In this document: piece after piece, positions 27,501 through 36,246 of the stretch
How the letters are laid out: every line of letters begins with the position of its first letter
Position numbering within the stretch: the first letter of the stretch is position 1
Assembly (NCBI GenBank): GCA_964389675.1
Contig: CAYMEV010000002.1
Span: 1-64,000, forward strand
Length of the DNA stretch: 64,000 bases
Reading direction: 5' to 3'
Origin: CAYMEV01 sp964389675 [NCBI: uncultured Candidatus Sumerlaeota bacterium]
GTDB taxonomy: Bacteria; CAYMEV01
Notes under the pieces: generated by a model
Told to the model about the DNA's origin: nothing
What the model saw: only the letters and a program-made list of their open reading frames with translations
The model's database searches: none
Program-made: the position numbers and the translations under genes

Positions 27501-28877
27501 CTTTTTTATATCCTTTAAGGATTCATCAACAAGCCTTGATTTGCCGATCCCTGCTTCACCGTAGATGGATATAATCCCTGCGAATCTGTTTTCAAAAATG
27601 CTTTTGCTTATATTTTTAATTTTATCAAGTTCATGTTTTCTTCCAATGAATTCATAGGAGTATTCCTTATCCATATAATCCCCTTTTTTGCCTGAGAGCC
27701 TGTATACCTGTACAGCAGCTCTTTTTCCCTTTAATCTCCTCTTTCTCAGTGATTTAAAATTATAGGATAAGGATACCTGGTTCATTATTGATTCAGATAT
27801 GATTATGTCTCCAAACTTTGCAAGATTTACCAGCCTTGCTGATATATTGACAATATCCCCCAGGCAGGTATATGCAGACCTGAGTTTTGAGCCTAATTCT
27901 CCTGCATATACTGTTCCATTGGTAACCCCTGCTTTTATCTTATTCCCGAACTCCTTTTTAATGCTATCTATAAACCTGAAGGCTCTCTTAATATTATTGC
28001 TGTATGAAACAGGAGCACCGAAAAAAACCAGCATATTAGCATTTTTATCGCCAAAATCCAGGTGGTTGAAGTATCCACCATATAATTGGACATAGGCCAT
28101 CAGTCTGGTAATAAAAGCATTTAAGGCTGAGAATGACCGGGATTCTTCAAATGAGATAAATATGCTTATTATCTCTCGGAATTCACCATCCTGTGGCTGA
28201 TGAACTATGATATCCGGGAAAAAGGCTTCCAGAACATTAATAGGGATTGGGAATTTTTCAGGTTTAGATTCCCTTATGGAGTAATCTGATGGTTCTAATC
28301 TGTAATAACCTGGTTTAATTTCAGTGAATTTAGTTGATTTATTGCTGATCTTACTGAATAGATTAGCATCAGCTATTATCTGATTATCCCGGCACAGGTG
28401 CTCTGCTTTTGCAGACCCGTCGATTGCCTCGCCCCGGAAATAATATGCTTTAGTATTCCCGCTGCCTGCAATTCCCCACTCAATATTTCCGAAGGATAAA
28501 CCCAGCTTAACTGATAGTGAAAATAATCCAAATTTTGTGCTATAGATTTTATTTTCATTAAAAGAAGCAATGATATTAAAGGCAGAATTGCAGATATTCT
28601 GTACAGCCTCTTTACCTCGAAATATAGCAGTGAAGGCATCTCCGGCAAAACCTGAGACAAAACCTTTATTTGCATAAATTATTTCAATTAAAGGGTCAAA
28701 GACACTGTTTAAGATCCCCGAAAGGATCTCTGCACCCTCTTTATCCTTTCTCATCAGTTTTTCGGTTATACCAGTAAATCCGGTGATATCAAGAAAGAGG
28801 GAAGCGGCCTTTAATGATCCCTTTGACCTGCCTTTTTCATATTTTTCTGCAATAAATTGAGGAAGAAGGTTTTTCAT
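24546..28877 (-). CDS. Soluble-adenylyl-cyclase-like giant: tandem cyclase domains, NTPase, kinesin-light-chain-type TPRs (paralogue A)
   Basis: This 1443-aa cytoplasmic protein has cyclase domain 1 (about 20-180) with metal aspartates D30 (FLDITGFT) and D80 (FAGDAF). Its K, N and R positions are lost (GFAGD; GEAIDGSAK). Cyclase domain 2 (about 230-390) lacks the metal aspartates but has K278 (FGDKN), T337, N344 and R348 (TCLGDIVNISAR). Together these form one composite active site, as in mammalian ADCY10. A P-loop NTPase follows (GEAGIGKS, 440-447; Walker B VIVVEDIHFLD near 578-588). From about 860 to 1420 there are TPRs of about 42 residues with LG-x3-HP-x-T caps, the kinesin light chain style. 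It is divergent from the sulfatase-like gene at 29028. Confidence 0.9.
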   Translation of the reverse strand: MKNLLPQFIAEKYEKGRSKGSLKAASLFLDITGFTGITEKLMRKDKEGAEILSGILNSVFDPLIEIIYANKGFVSGFAGDAFTAIFRGKEAVQNICNSAFNIIASFNENKIYSTKFGLFSLSVKLGLSFGNIEWGIAGSGNTKAYYFRGEAIDGSAKAEHLCRDNQIIADANLFSKISNKSTKFTEIKPGYYRLEPSDYSIRESKPEKFPIPINVLEAFFPDIIVHQPQDGEFREIISIFISFEESRSFSALNAFITRLMAYVQLYGGYFNHLDFGDKNANMLVFFGAPVSYSNNIKRAFRFIDSIKKEFGNKIKAGVTNGTVYAGELGSKLRSAYTCLGDIVNISARLVNLAKFGDIIISESIMNQVSLSYNFKSLRKRRLKGKRAAVQVYRLSGKKGDYMDKEYSYEFIGRKHELDKIKNISKSIFENRFAGIISIYGEAGIGKSRLVDESLKDIKKQGIINLAILQTDEFVRKSLSPFVYYFSNYFDQHKKTSLEDKRNAFEAIYSELVNKLDRIAPGNKQISELIRIKSVIASLIGLKLKDSILESISPKDIPNVTRFAVKEFFKALSCIHPLVIVVEDIHFLDKDSQGVFKVLTRMIWDFPIIIFATGRSEGNIKPILSSDKDIPRLEIDLSRLKRKETGYYVQEILKKKVDDRLFRFILEKTEGNPFYIDQFCFYLQENGLLDFSAGNISLKKKAVSHIPSKINAILISRIDRLSKDLKDTIQIAAVLGREFEIILLLELIRILTAKRALQASVRQENLGIILEKGKMERVWDALSELKYIFKHALLHEAVYEMQLKSRLRKLHELAAVSLENISSNDPTKYPEIAFHYEQSEKMEMAKKYCLLSGKESMKNYENESAIVFFNKALLLQKRINPGDISPVWEIEHSLIKAFLNKHLPEQALLKLNKFSRFFRNIPQNIQVEITTDYADSYISIGNFDAALNAVNSYISKIKSNAVHSRPYREALLLKKSDILYNKGNYSQSLEITKSILDDKLGSLPGESLEIGKLYLIIGQNLFKLTQLIECRNYMEKALDIYTKTLGRDHPDTANVIKSLGNVENMMGNYQSALDLYNQAFDIWKKTYGEKHTFMAALLESMSVNYFFLGDLNKHYKYSKKAHDINIEILGQRHWQTTGSYHSFGSANFYIGNFAKAWELYNTELEIYREHHPDGHPDESKILTNLGLVAMNTGELKQSLKLFEQSRKIILKYWGERHLDLFSNYYSTGNVYMNMKKYDEAEEYLKKAARIQKKCLGSRKHKETAMVYNNIGVIYNHRKDYKRSIKYFKKAYNIFVSLFGKIHQFNSFPLNGIAEAYNGLRQPEKALPYLQESLDIQLKTIGEDNQNTAYTYYYLGRTYLLLKNEALTEKHFNRAISIRKRLWPEGNPLLVNNIFDHAKAYKSFHKFAKALETAKYARNEAEKLKDKAYLRSINGFISRLEAKHS

Positions 28878-29027
28878 CTCTAAACATATATTATCAAGTA
28901 TAAACGATATTATAATTATTATATTTCTATTGGTAAATTATACAAAGAAAAACAAAAAGGATTGTCTGTTCTTATAAAAGGCATTTAGATTTGACAGCGT
29001 GGAATAATTTTATTAGAGTCTAATCTG

Positions 29028-31319
29028 ATGAAAAGATCGGCCATATCTTTATTAATTATCATCTTTGGCGGTATTTTATTATGGCAGTACAGGATAAATA
29101 CTGAAAAGGCTTCTGTCATTCGAGTCAAAGATTTCTCAATCAAGGGTGAATTCCAGTATCCACTATCCCTTTCGGGCCACATTATCGAAAGAAAGCAGAT
29201 AAATTTTGGATACAGCCATTATGATAAAGACTTTAGAAGGGATTTCTACAATCTGGAAGGTATGATTTTTAGTGCTGAGCTGCCGGTTACCGGTTCAGAT
29301 AATACTGTGGATTTCTACATCAAGCGCAGGAAAAAAAAGGAATTTATAAAACTGAATGTATTTATAGATAATCATCTTATATCAAACTATATGATAGACA
29401 GTGAAATACAGAAAATAACAGTGAAATTCAGAGATAATAATATAGCTGAAGGTAAAAAGCTTCTGACCATATCATCTTCTTCCCCGAAGATGAATACCCC
29501 AGTTTCCTCCATATATGAGAAAAAGAAAGAGTTTTCTTTTATTATATCTGATCTCAATGTACAGGGATGTGACCCCAAGGCCGTTTCTCAAAGGTATAAT
29601 TATCAGAAATGGGTTTCTGACAGGTACTTTATCCCAAACAATGCCTCTGCAACTTTTGATCTGTTTCCCATGGACAATCCATATCTGTTCTTTTCATACC
29701 ATATTAAGGATATAAATCATGAAGATCTCGAAATACCCGGGGATTTTTCAGTAAGTATAAATGCATTCCATAAAAACAGAAGCAAGGTGATTAAATCATA
29801 TAATCATCGAACGGACATTGGGTTTCAGATGGCGCTTATTCCTCTTGAAAAGGACTATGACAGAATTGAAATAGCTTATAAAAGTAAATGTCCGGATAAA
29901 TTTCTTGCGGTTGGAAATATTATGATTCTAAGCAGGACAGAAAGAAGCAGTAAAAGGGATATATTTCTTATCTGCGCTGACACATTAAGAAGGGATCATC
30001 TGGGGGTTTACGGCTATAACAGGGATGTTTCACCAAATATCGATAATTTTTCAGAAGATGCTGTAGTTTTTTCAGAAGCAGTATCATGTTCATCCTGGAC
30101 TGTCCCTGCTGCCTTCTGTCACTATATCGGCCAGTATCCATTCAGGCATTCCTATGAATGGGGATATAATATGCTGATTCCGGATTCCTGCAGTTCAGCA
30201 GTAGAATCGTTTCAGAATGCTGATTTTATTACCATTGGCTTGTTCGCTAATCCTATATTATCAGATAAATCAGGCTATGCTGAAGGTTTTGACCTTTTTT
30301 ATGAAAATGACAGATATGACAGGATACTGGGATCAGAGATAACGGAATCAGCAATTGATGTTCTGGATATCCTTGGTGATTTTAATTTGTTTGTCAATCT
30401 ATGGTACTTTGACCCTCACGCTACCTATGACCCTCCTGGCCTTTTCAGCGGAAATTATGTATTTCAGGGGGATAGGGACGATTATCTTAAAATCAGGGAG
30501 GTCCATGAGAAAGTAATAAACGGATATGATGAGGATACAATCACAGAAAATGTAGATACACTTATTGACCAGTATGACAGCGAAATACAATATCTTGACA
30601 TGTGCCTGGGAGAGCTGTTCAGTTACCTGAAAAGCAGTCAGTTATATGATGGCTCCATCATAGCGTTTTTTTCCGATCACGGTGAAGAATTCTATGAGCA
30701 TAAGAACCTCGATCACAGCCATGCATTATTTGATGAATCCATAAATATCCCCCTTATCTTTAAGTTTCCTGGTAATGATAATAAAGGGGCTGTTATGGAT
30801 AATCCAGTGAATATAACAGACATATTTCCCACGATCTGGGATATTATGCAGATGGAAAGGATGGATGGCTATAAGCTGGGGCAGAACCTTACAAATCAGG
30901 ACTATGACAGGCTTTTAATTGCTACTTCTTCCCGTATAAGCCCGATGAAGATAATGTTGAAAAAGAATAACAGGAAATATATAAGGTTTTATAAGGAATT
31001 TAATTATATCTATGAAAATCATTTTAAGAAGGGCAAAACTGATTTTTTTGCCAGATTGAGCAGGTATAACTCCCGAATCCATCCAAAAATCCTGTATTTT
31101 GACCTTGATAAAAATCCTGGAGAAAAATTTTCGGAAAACAAAGAATCAGGATCAGACAGATTTAAGCAGTATTTTAAAAGCACCCTTAAGGGTATGGAAA
31201 ACAGTCTATTGAATATGTACAGTATTGGCAGACTCGGTGATGAAGTTGAGGGGGAAGTTCAGCTTGAAATCGATCCTGAGCTTGTGGATGCACTAAAATC
31301 CCTTGGATACATTAATTAG
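29028..31319 (+). CDS. Membrane-anchored sulfatase-superfamily protein (Thr at the nucleophile position)
   Basis: This 763-aa protein has an N-terminal anchor (residues 5-20, AISLLIIIFGGILLWQ), an unassigned beta-rich region (about 30-300) and an alkaline phosphatase/sulfatase domain (about 310-600). Metal ligands are visible at D318 (CADTLRRDH), D550/H551 (FFSDHGEEFYEH) and H564 (LDHSHALFDES). Where sulfatases carry C/S-x-P-x-R, this has WTVPAA with T358, so no formylglycine can form. The Thr resembles phosphoethanolamine or phosphoglycerol transferases and phosphodiesterases of the same superfamily. The C-terminal ELVDALKSLGYIN is common in bacterial sulfatase-like proteins. An extracytoplasmic hydrolase or transferase acting on a phosphate ester is inferred. 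Confidence 0.8.
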   Translation: MKRSAISLLIIIFGGILLWQYRINTEKASVIRVKDFSIKGEFQYPLSLSGHIIERKQINFGYSHYDKDFRRDFYNLEGMIFSAELPVTGSDNTVDFYIKRRKKKEFIKLNVFIDNHLISNYMIDSEIQKITVKFRDNNIAEGKKLLTISSSSPKMNTPVSSIYEKKKEFSFIISDLNVQGCDPKAVSQRYNYQKWVSDRYFIPNNASATFDLFPMDNPYLFFSYHIKDINHEDLEIPGDFSVSINAFHKNRSKVIKSYNHRTDIGFQMALIPLEKDYDRIEIAYKSKCPDKFLAVGNIMILSRTERSSKRDIFLICADTLRRDHLGVYGYNRDVSPNIDNFSEDAVVFSEAVSCSSWTVPAAFCHYIGQYPFRHSYEWGYNMLIPDSCSSAVESFQNADFITIGLFANPILSDKSGYAEGFDLFYENDRYDRILGSEITESAIDVLDILGDFNLFVNLWYFDPHATYDPPGLFSGNYVFQGDRDDYLKIREVHEKVINGYDEDTITENVDTLIDQYDSEIQYLDMCLGELFSYLKSSQLYDGSIIAFFSDHGEEFYEHKNLDHSHALFDESINIPLIFKFPGNDNKGAVMDNPVNITDIFPTIWDIMQMERMDGYKLGQNLTNQDYDRLLIATSSRISPMKIMLKKNNRKYIRFYKEFNYIYENHFKKGKTDFFARLSRYNSRIHPKILYFDLDKNPGEKFSENKESGSDRFKQYFKSTLKGMENSLLNMYSIGRLGDEVEGEVQLEIDPELVDALKSLGYIN

Positions 31320-31359
31320 GTAAAACTATTATATAAATCGGTACTGTTTTTCGGATTAA

Positions 31360-33498
31360 TTATTCATTGATGCCGAATCTGTCGAGAATATATGCAAACT
31401 GGAAGGCTAAATCCCTGTACCAGCCATACCTTCCTGTAGACCCGAAATGGCCTGATCCCATATTTGTCTTGAGCAGTATAATGTTATCGTCAGTTTTCAG
31501 ATCTCTCAGTTTTGCTGTGAATTTTGCCGGTTCCCAGTAGCCTACCCTTGGGTCATTATACCCGGCTGTAATCAGCATGTCAGGGTAATCCTGCCTTCGT
31601 ATATTCTGATAAGGGCAGTAGCTTTTTATATAGTTAAAGTATTTCCTATCATTAGGATTGCCCCATTCCTCATATTCTGCAACTGTAAGTGGCAGGTCAG
31701 CGTCCAGCATTGTATTTAGCACATCAACAAAGGGAACCTCTGCAATAACAGCACAAAAGAGCTCTGGAGAAATATTAGCGACAGCTCCCACGACCTGTCC
31801 TCCTGCACTGATGCCATGTATAATAATATTACCCCTGGATGAGTATTTCTGTCTTATCAGGTACCGGGCGGAAGCAATAAGGTCATTGAACGTGTTTTTC
31901 CTTTTAAGCAGCCTGCCATCTTCATACCAGTCTGTTCCAAGCTCGCCGCCTCCTCTTATGTGAGCTATGGCATATATCAATCCCCTGTCAATAAGAGAGA
32001 TATATTCGGATGAAAACTCAACATCGCTAATTGACCCGTAAGAGCCGTAAGAATAGAGCAAAAGCGGTGAACTGCCGTCTCTGGCAAACATATCCCTTTT
32101 ATATACAAGGGAGACAGGTATCTTTATATCAGGATCATCCATGCTTTCTGCCCATATTCTTTCAGTCTCATAAAGTTCCTTGTCGTACCCGCCTAGTATC
32201 TCTTCCTGCTTCAGCAGGGTGTTCTGATTAAGGTTCATATTATGGTCATAGACAGAATCAGGGCTTATGAAGGATGTATATTCAAAACGGAAGGTATCAG
32301 TGTCTGCTTCCCAGTTATCACCTGCAAAAACTGAATAAACCTCTTCAGGAAATTCTATATAGTGTTCTTCTCCGGTCTCAGCATCAATTACGCGAAATTT
32401 CCTGAGGCTGTCTTCCAGAATCTGAAGGACAATATGATCTGAAAATAAAATGATTCCTTCAATCATTATTCTTCTGTCGTGAGGAATGTATTCAGCCCAG
32501 TCTTTATGTGAACAGAGGTTCTTTTCATTTGTTTTCATGATCTTTCTATATTTTGCATTCTCATTTGTCAGGATATAAAAGCTTTCATTTATGTGGTCCA
32601 CTGAATAATATATATCCTTTCTTCTTTGTGCAATTAGCTGGAAATCCCCAAAAGGATCGTTAGAATCAAGATAATAATACTCGCTTGTCGTATTGCTTGA
32701 ACTGCTCAATAATAAGTATTTTTCACTGCGGGTTTTGGATATTGAAACATAAAATGAATCATTTTCCTCATAAAAAACAAGCTTATCAGTCTCAGGTGAT
32801 TGCCCGACTGAGTGCAAGTAAATCCTGTCGCTTCTCTGAGTATCATTAACTGTGCTGTAGAATATCAGCTCATTATTGCTGCCCCATGCTATGTCATCTG
32901 CATTTTTAATCACATCATCAAGCAGTTCATTGCTTTCAAGATCCTTTATGAAAAGGGTATATGCTTCTGAACCGTCTGTATCGAGTGTATAGGCAAGCAG
33001 AGTGTGGTCCGGGCTTAAAAGGGTTGTACCAAGTTCAAGGTATTCATGCTGATCTGCATATTCATTAAGATCAAGCAGTATTTCCTCCTCCGAATCAAGG
33101 CTCTGGTATTTTCTGCAGAATATTGAATAGTCCTTGTTCTTTTCTGTCCTGTAATAATAAAAGTAATCATCCTTTTTTGCAGGAACGGTGGTATCATCCT
33201 CTTTCAGCCTGGATATCATTTCATTGTAGAGCTTATCCTGGAGAGGCTCTGTCTGCTTCATCATTTCTTGCGTATAGATGTTCTCTGTCTCAAGATATTT
33301 AATGACATCAGGATTTTCTTTTTCTCTCAGCCAGAAGTAATCATCTGTAATAATGCAGTCATTTATAAGTGATGTTTTTTTAACCTTTTCTGCTATAGGG
33401 GGTGAAATCAGCGTTTTTTGTACAGAACAGCAAATACATATGAATACAGGCAAAAATGCGATAAGCAGCAGAGAGCCGTATTTTTTAAGAGTGTCCAT
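31360..33498 (-). CDS. Prolyl oligopeptidase family S9 (oligopeptidase B-like), probable lipoprotein
   Basis: The 712-aa product starts at the ATG at 33498, eleven bases after GGAGG; the longer TTG start at 33516 would overlap that ribosome site. The N-terminus is hydrophobic and ends in a possible lipobox (FICICCS), so membrane attachment is likely. About residues 60-430 form the beta-propeller, and the C-terminal alpha/beta-hydrolase has the catalytic serine in HGISAGGQ, Asp in YNDPRVGYWEP and His in GSGHFGSTGRYG. AHIRGGGELG and YDKELYETERIWAES are typical of oligopeptidase B (PtrB). It cleaves short peptides, probably in the periplasm. It converges with the sulfatase-like gene, 40 bp away. 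Confidence 0.9.
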   Translation of the reverse strand: MDTLKKYGSLLLIAFLPVFICICCSVQKTLISPPIAEKVKKTSLINDCIITDDYFWLREKENPDVIKYLETENIYTQEMMKQTEPLQDKLYNEMISRLKEDDTTVPAKKDDYFYYYRTEKNKDYSIFCRKYQSLDSEEEILLDLNEYADQHEYLELGTTLLSPDHTLLAYTLDTDGSEAYTLFIKDLESNELLDDVIKNADDIAWGSNNELIFYSTVNDTQRSDRIYLHSVGQSPETDKLVFYEENDSFYVSISKTRSEKYLLLSSSSNTTSEYYYLDSNDPFGDFQLIAQRRKDIYYSVDHINESFYILTNENAKYRKIMKTNEKNLCSHKDWAEYIPHDRRIMIEGIILFSDHIVLQILEDSLRKFRVIDAETGEEHYIEFPEEVYSVFAGDNWEADTDTFRFEYTSFISPDSVYDHNMNLNQNTLLKQEEILGGYDKELYETERIWAESMDDPDIKIPVSLVYKRDMFARDGSSPLLLYSYGSYGSISDVEFSSEYISLIDRGLIYAIAHIRGGGELGTDWYEDGRLLKRKNTFNDLIASARYLIRQKYSSRGNIIIHGISAGGQVVGAVANISPELFCAVIAEVPFVDVLNTMLDADLPLTVAEYEEWGNPNDRKYFNYIKSYCPYQNIRRQDYPDMLITAGYNDPRVGYWEPAKFTAKLRDLKTDDNIILLKTNMGSGHFGSTGRYGWYRDLAFQFAYILDRFGINE

Positions 33499-33710
33499 TA
33501 AGCCGTAATCCTCCAAAAATTATTATAAATCCTATCTTTTACCTTTAGGATTTTTTGTCAATTAATATAGGATTTATTATGGCCAGAACCAGGACCTGCC
33601 CATTGAATTTTATTTCTTGTCTATGCGGTTGATTAAAGCAGTAAGCCAGACAGCAGACATGCCTGGTAAATGGATTAAAATATAAAAAAAATGGGATTGA
33701 TTATTAAGTT

Positions 33711-34982
33711 TTATGAAAGCATGCCGTTTACCAGGCTGAGCATCATTCTGGGATTTCCCAGCAGAACCCCTGAGTGCCTTAATAGAAGAGCAGGGAGTTT
33801 CCTGGCAAAATGCCAGTGCAGGTCTTTGTTAATTCTCCTGACACCCGTTTCTAATTCAGCTGGCGACATTTGATTGGGTTTGAACATGGCATTTGCCCAC
33901 CCATAGTGAGACCTGTCCAGATCGGTAAGAAGCCTGCCCTCTCTTTTAAATTGCTCATAGATCGGAGTGCCCGGGTACAGGGTCAGAATATAAAAATGGG
34001 CATAATCGACCTGCATTTTTTTTATAGCATGGACAGTATTATCAAATACATTCCTGCTGTCCGTATCAAATCCGAATATGAAAAATCCGGTGACTGATAT
34101 TCTCCTTGAATGGAGCTTTTTTATGATTTCCTTATAATCTTCAACCTTGTTCTGGTGTATAGATGCCCATTCCAGAGATCTCGGGTTGACTGTCTGAAAT
34201 CCCATTTGAACATAAAAGCATCCGGATCTTGCCATAATATCAAGAAGTTCTTTATTTCTGGCTATAGTAGTTGGTGCCTGTACAGACCATTTCTTCTTCA
34301 GTGGGATTATCCTTTCAAAAAGCTTTATGGCATAGTCTTCATCTGCAAAAAGGTTGTCATCCACGAAGAATACTATTTTCTGTTTTAAGCCCTTCATCTC
34401 CTCATAGACCAGGTCTATGTCACGCTTACGGTATGAAGACCAGGGCACCTGGGGCAGATAACAGTATGCGCAGGTATTAGGGCATCCGCGTGTGGCCTGG
34501 ATACAGGCAAACCATGACTGTTCATTAAGAAGATCTCTGCGCGGGATAGGCACATCATTCATATCTACAGGAGCGGGGTTGCTGTATACCTCTTTAATTC
34601 TGCCGTTCAATGCATCATCAAGTACTTCTTTCCATACATATTCACCTTCGCCAATAACCACTGCATCTGAATGTTTAAGGCATTCCTCCGGCATAAGGCT
34701 TGGATGGGGGCCTCCGAAAATGATCTTTGATCCATTTTTGCGGAACCTGTCTGCAATGTCATAGGCCCGTTGAGAAGTAAAAGTAGTAACCGTAATCCCT
34801 ACCAGGTCAAAATGGTCTTTATAAGGGATTGTATCCCAGTCTCCATCAATTATCTCAATATCATGGCCCTGCGATAGAGAAGCAAGTATTCCCAGATTAA
34901 GAGGCGTGAACTTCACACGGTTCAGGATGCTGTAAACACCCTTCTTTATGAACCATGGTGGTTTTAACAGCAGTATCTTCAT
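33711..34982 (-). CDS. B12-binding-domain radical SAM protein
   Basis: This protein of about 423 aa starts at the ATG overlapping the upstream gene's stop (ATGA at 34982); an in-frame ATG lies at 35003. The N-terminal Rossmann-like cobalamin-binding region (MKILLLKPPW, GILASLSQGHDIEIIDGDWD, IIFGGPHPSLMPEE, VIGEGE) precedes a radical SAM core with RGCPNTCAYCYLPQ (CX3CX2C), VDDNLFADEDYA and FFIFGFDTDSRNVF. Such proteins modify lipids, tetrapyrroles or natural products, often by methylation or rearrangement. The product is unknown. It is translationally coupled to a SPASM radical SAM gene, so the two probably act in one pathway. Confidence 0.88.
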   Translation of the reverse strand: MKILLLKPPWFIKKGVYSILNRVKFTPLNLGILASLSQGHDIEIIDGDWDTIPYKDHFDLVGITVTTFTSQRAYDIADRFRKNGSKIIFGGPHPSLMPEECLKHSDAVVIGEGEYVWKEVLDDALNGRIKEVYSNPAPVDMNDVPIPRRDLLNEQSWFACIQATRGCPNTCAYCYLPQVPWSSYRKRDIDLVYEEMKGLKQKIVFFVDDNLFADEDYAIKLFERIIPLKKKWSVQAPTTIARNKELLDIMARSGCFYVQMGFQTVNPRSLEWASIHQNKVEDYKEIIKKLHSRRISVTGFFIFGFDTDSRNVFDNTVHAIKKMQVDYAHFYILTLYPGTPIYEQFKREGRLLTDLDRSHYGWANAMFKPNQMSPAELETGVRRINKDLHWHFARKLPALLLRHSGVLLGNPRMMLSLVNGMLS

Positions 34983-36118
34983 TTTTTGAATAACAGGCTC
35001 CATGGTTCATGGGAGGTAATAAAATCCAGGAATATGCCGGTATTTTTATTCTGTAATCCCTCATATTCAGATACAGTAGATTCATCAACGGGCTCAAAGA
35101 AGCAGTTAGGGTCCTCTGCAAGGTAGTCCCCTGTTTTATAATACGCTACTGCCCTGCACCCCCCGCATGTGTGCTTATATCTGCAGATGCCGCATTTCCC
35201 TTTCAGTTTGTCGCGATTGCGAAGTGATATCAATATATCGTTTGTATGAAGTATCTCAAGCAATGGCTTTTGTCTTACATTTCCGCAGTGGACATCACTG
35301 TCAAGCATCTGTACACAAGGAGCAACATCCCCTTCAGCGTTTATACCGACAAAACCCTTAGCTGCCTGGCATCCAAGCTGACCTATTGATACATCCATTT
35401 CTTCCTGCTTCTGGTTTATATATTCAGGGCCTGCAAAAAAGGGGGTATAGCTGACATAACTGTAGGCATAATTCCTCAGTACAGGGTGGATGATGTTCTG
35501 GAAATCATCCCTGTCCAGGCTTAGCTCCGGGTAGTTTTTCCCCATCCCCCTTGGTACAAAAGGAGAACGTAGAACCGGGACACCCTGTGATTTTAATATA
35601 TCAATTGTTCTTTCTAATGTTTTCAGGTTTTTTTTGCTGATTGTGACTATGAAGAAAAAATTGAGATTTTTTTTAAGGCAGAGTTTTGCAGCTTTTATAA
35701 CTGTACTTAAGCCGTCATTTCTTGACCACTTGTGTATTTTCTTTTCAATCGAGTTCAGTGAGAAGACAAATATTACCTTATTTTCTGTTTTATCCCTGAT
35801 CTTTTCAAGCATTTTCCTGTTCAGGAGGGTGGCATTAGTATTTATAAATGAATACATGCCTTTTTGGGAAGTGTATTCCAGTATTTCCAGCGCATCATGC
35901 CTCAGGAGGAATTCACCGCCGGAAAAGGCCATGGCAGGATGCGAGCAGTACTCAGCTATTTCGTCAATGATCAGTCTCTTGATTTCCCCTGTTGAAAGCT
36001 CATTTTGACCTGGTCTGCTTTTTGCCTCTGTCATACAGTAAGGGCATGAGAGATTGCATTGGCGCGTAGTCTCAAAGTAACAGAGGAAAAACCTCTTCTT
36101 TTCTGTCGGCATTTTCAT
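34979..36118 (-). CDS. Radical SAM/SPASM protein
   Basis: The start at 36118 is chosen because AAAGGA lies just upstream; a longer in-frame start at 36172 has no ribosome site. The 379-aa protein has the radical SAM cluster motif CNLSCPYC near the N-terminus, AFSGGEFLL, and a C-terminal SPASM domain with many cysteines (LGCQAAKG, APCVQM, KGKCGICRYKHTCGGCRA, NCFF) for auxiliary [4Fe-4S] clusters. SPASM enzymes mature peptides or make heme-like and other cofactors. No precursor peptide is evident nearby. It shares an ATGA overlap with the B12-binding radical SAM gene and is divergent from cyclase paralogue B. Confidence 0.9.
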   Translation of the reverse strand: MKMPTEKKRFFLCYFETTRQCNLSCPYCMTEAKSRPGQNELSTGEIKRLIIDEIAEYCSHPAMAFSGGEFLLRHDALEILEYTSQKGMYSFINTNATLLNRKMLEKIRDKTENKVIFVFSLNSIEKKIHKWSRNDGLSTVIKAAKLCLKKNLNFFFIVTISKKNLKTLERTIDILKSQGVPVLRSPFVPRGMGKNYPELSLDRDDFQNIIHPVLRNYAYSYVSYTPFFAGPEYINQKQEEMDVSIGQLGCQAAKGFVGINAEGDVAPCVQMLDSDVHCGNVRQKPLLEILHTNDILISLRNRDKLKGKCGICRYKHTCGGCRAVAYYKTGDYLAEDPNCFFEPVDESTVSEYEGLQNKNTGIFLDFITSHEPWSLLFKK

Positions 36119-36246
36119 GGTTCCTTTAACATTGGTGAACTTTCGTCGGAATAATACAATGATTGATGGCATTCTTCAAGAAAAAAATATGGATAATATG
36201 TTTGCAATCGGGATTTTATGAATTAAAATGAAAGAAAAATTATAGG

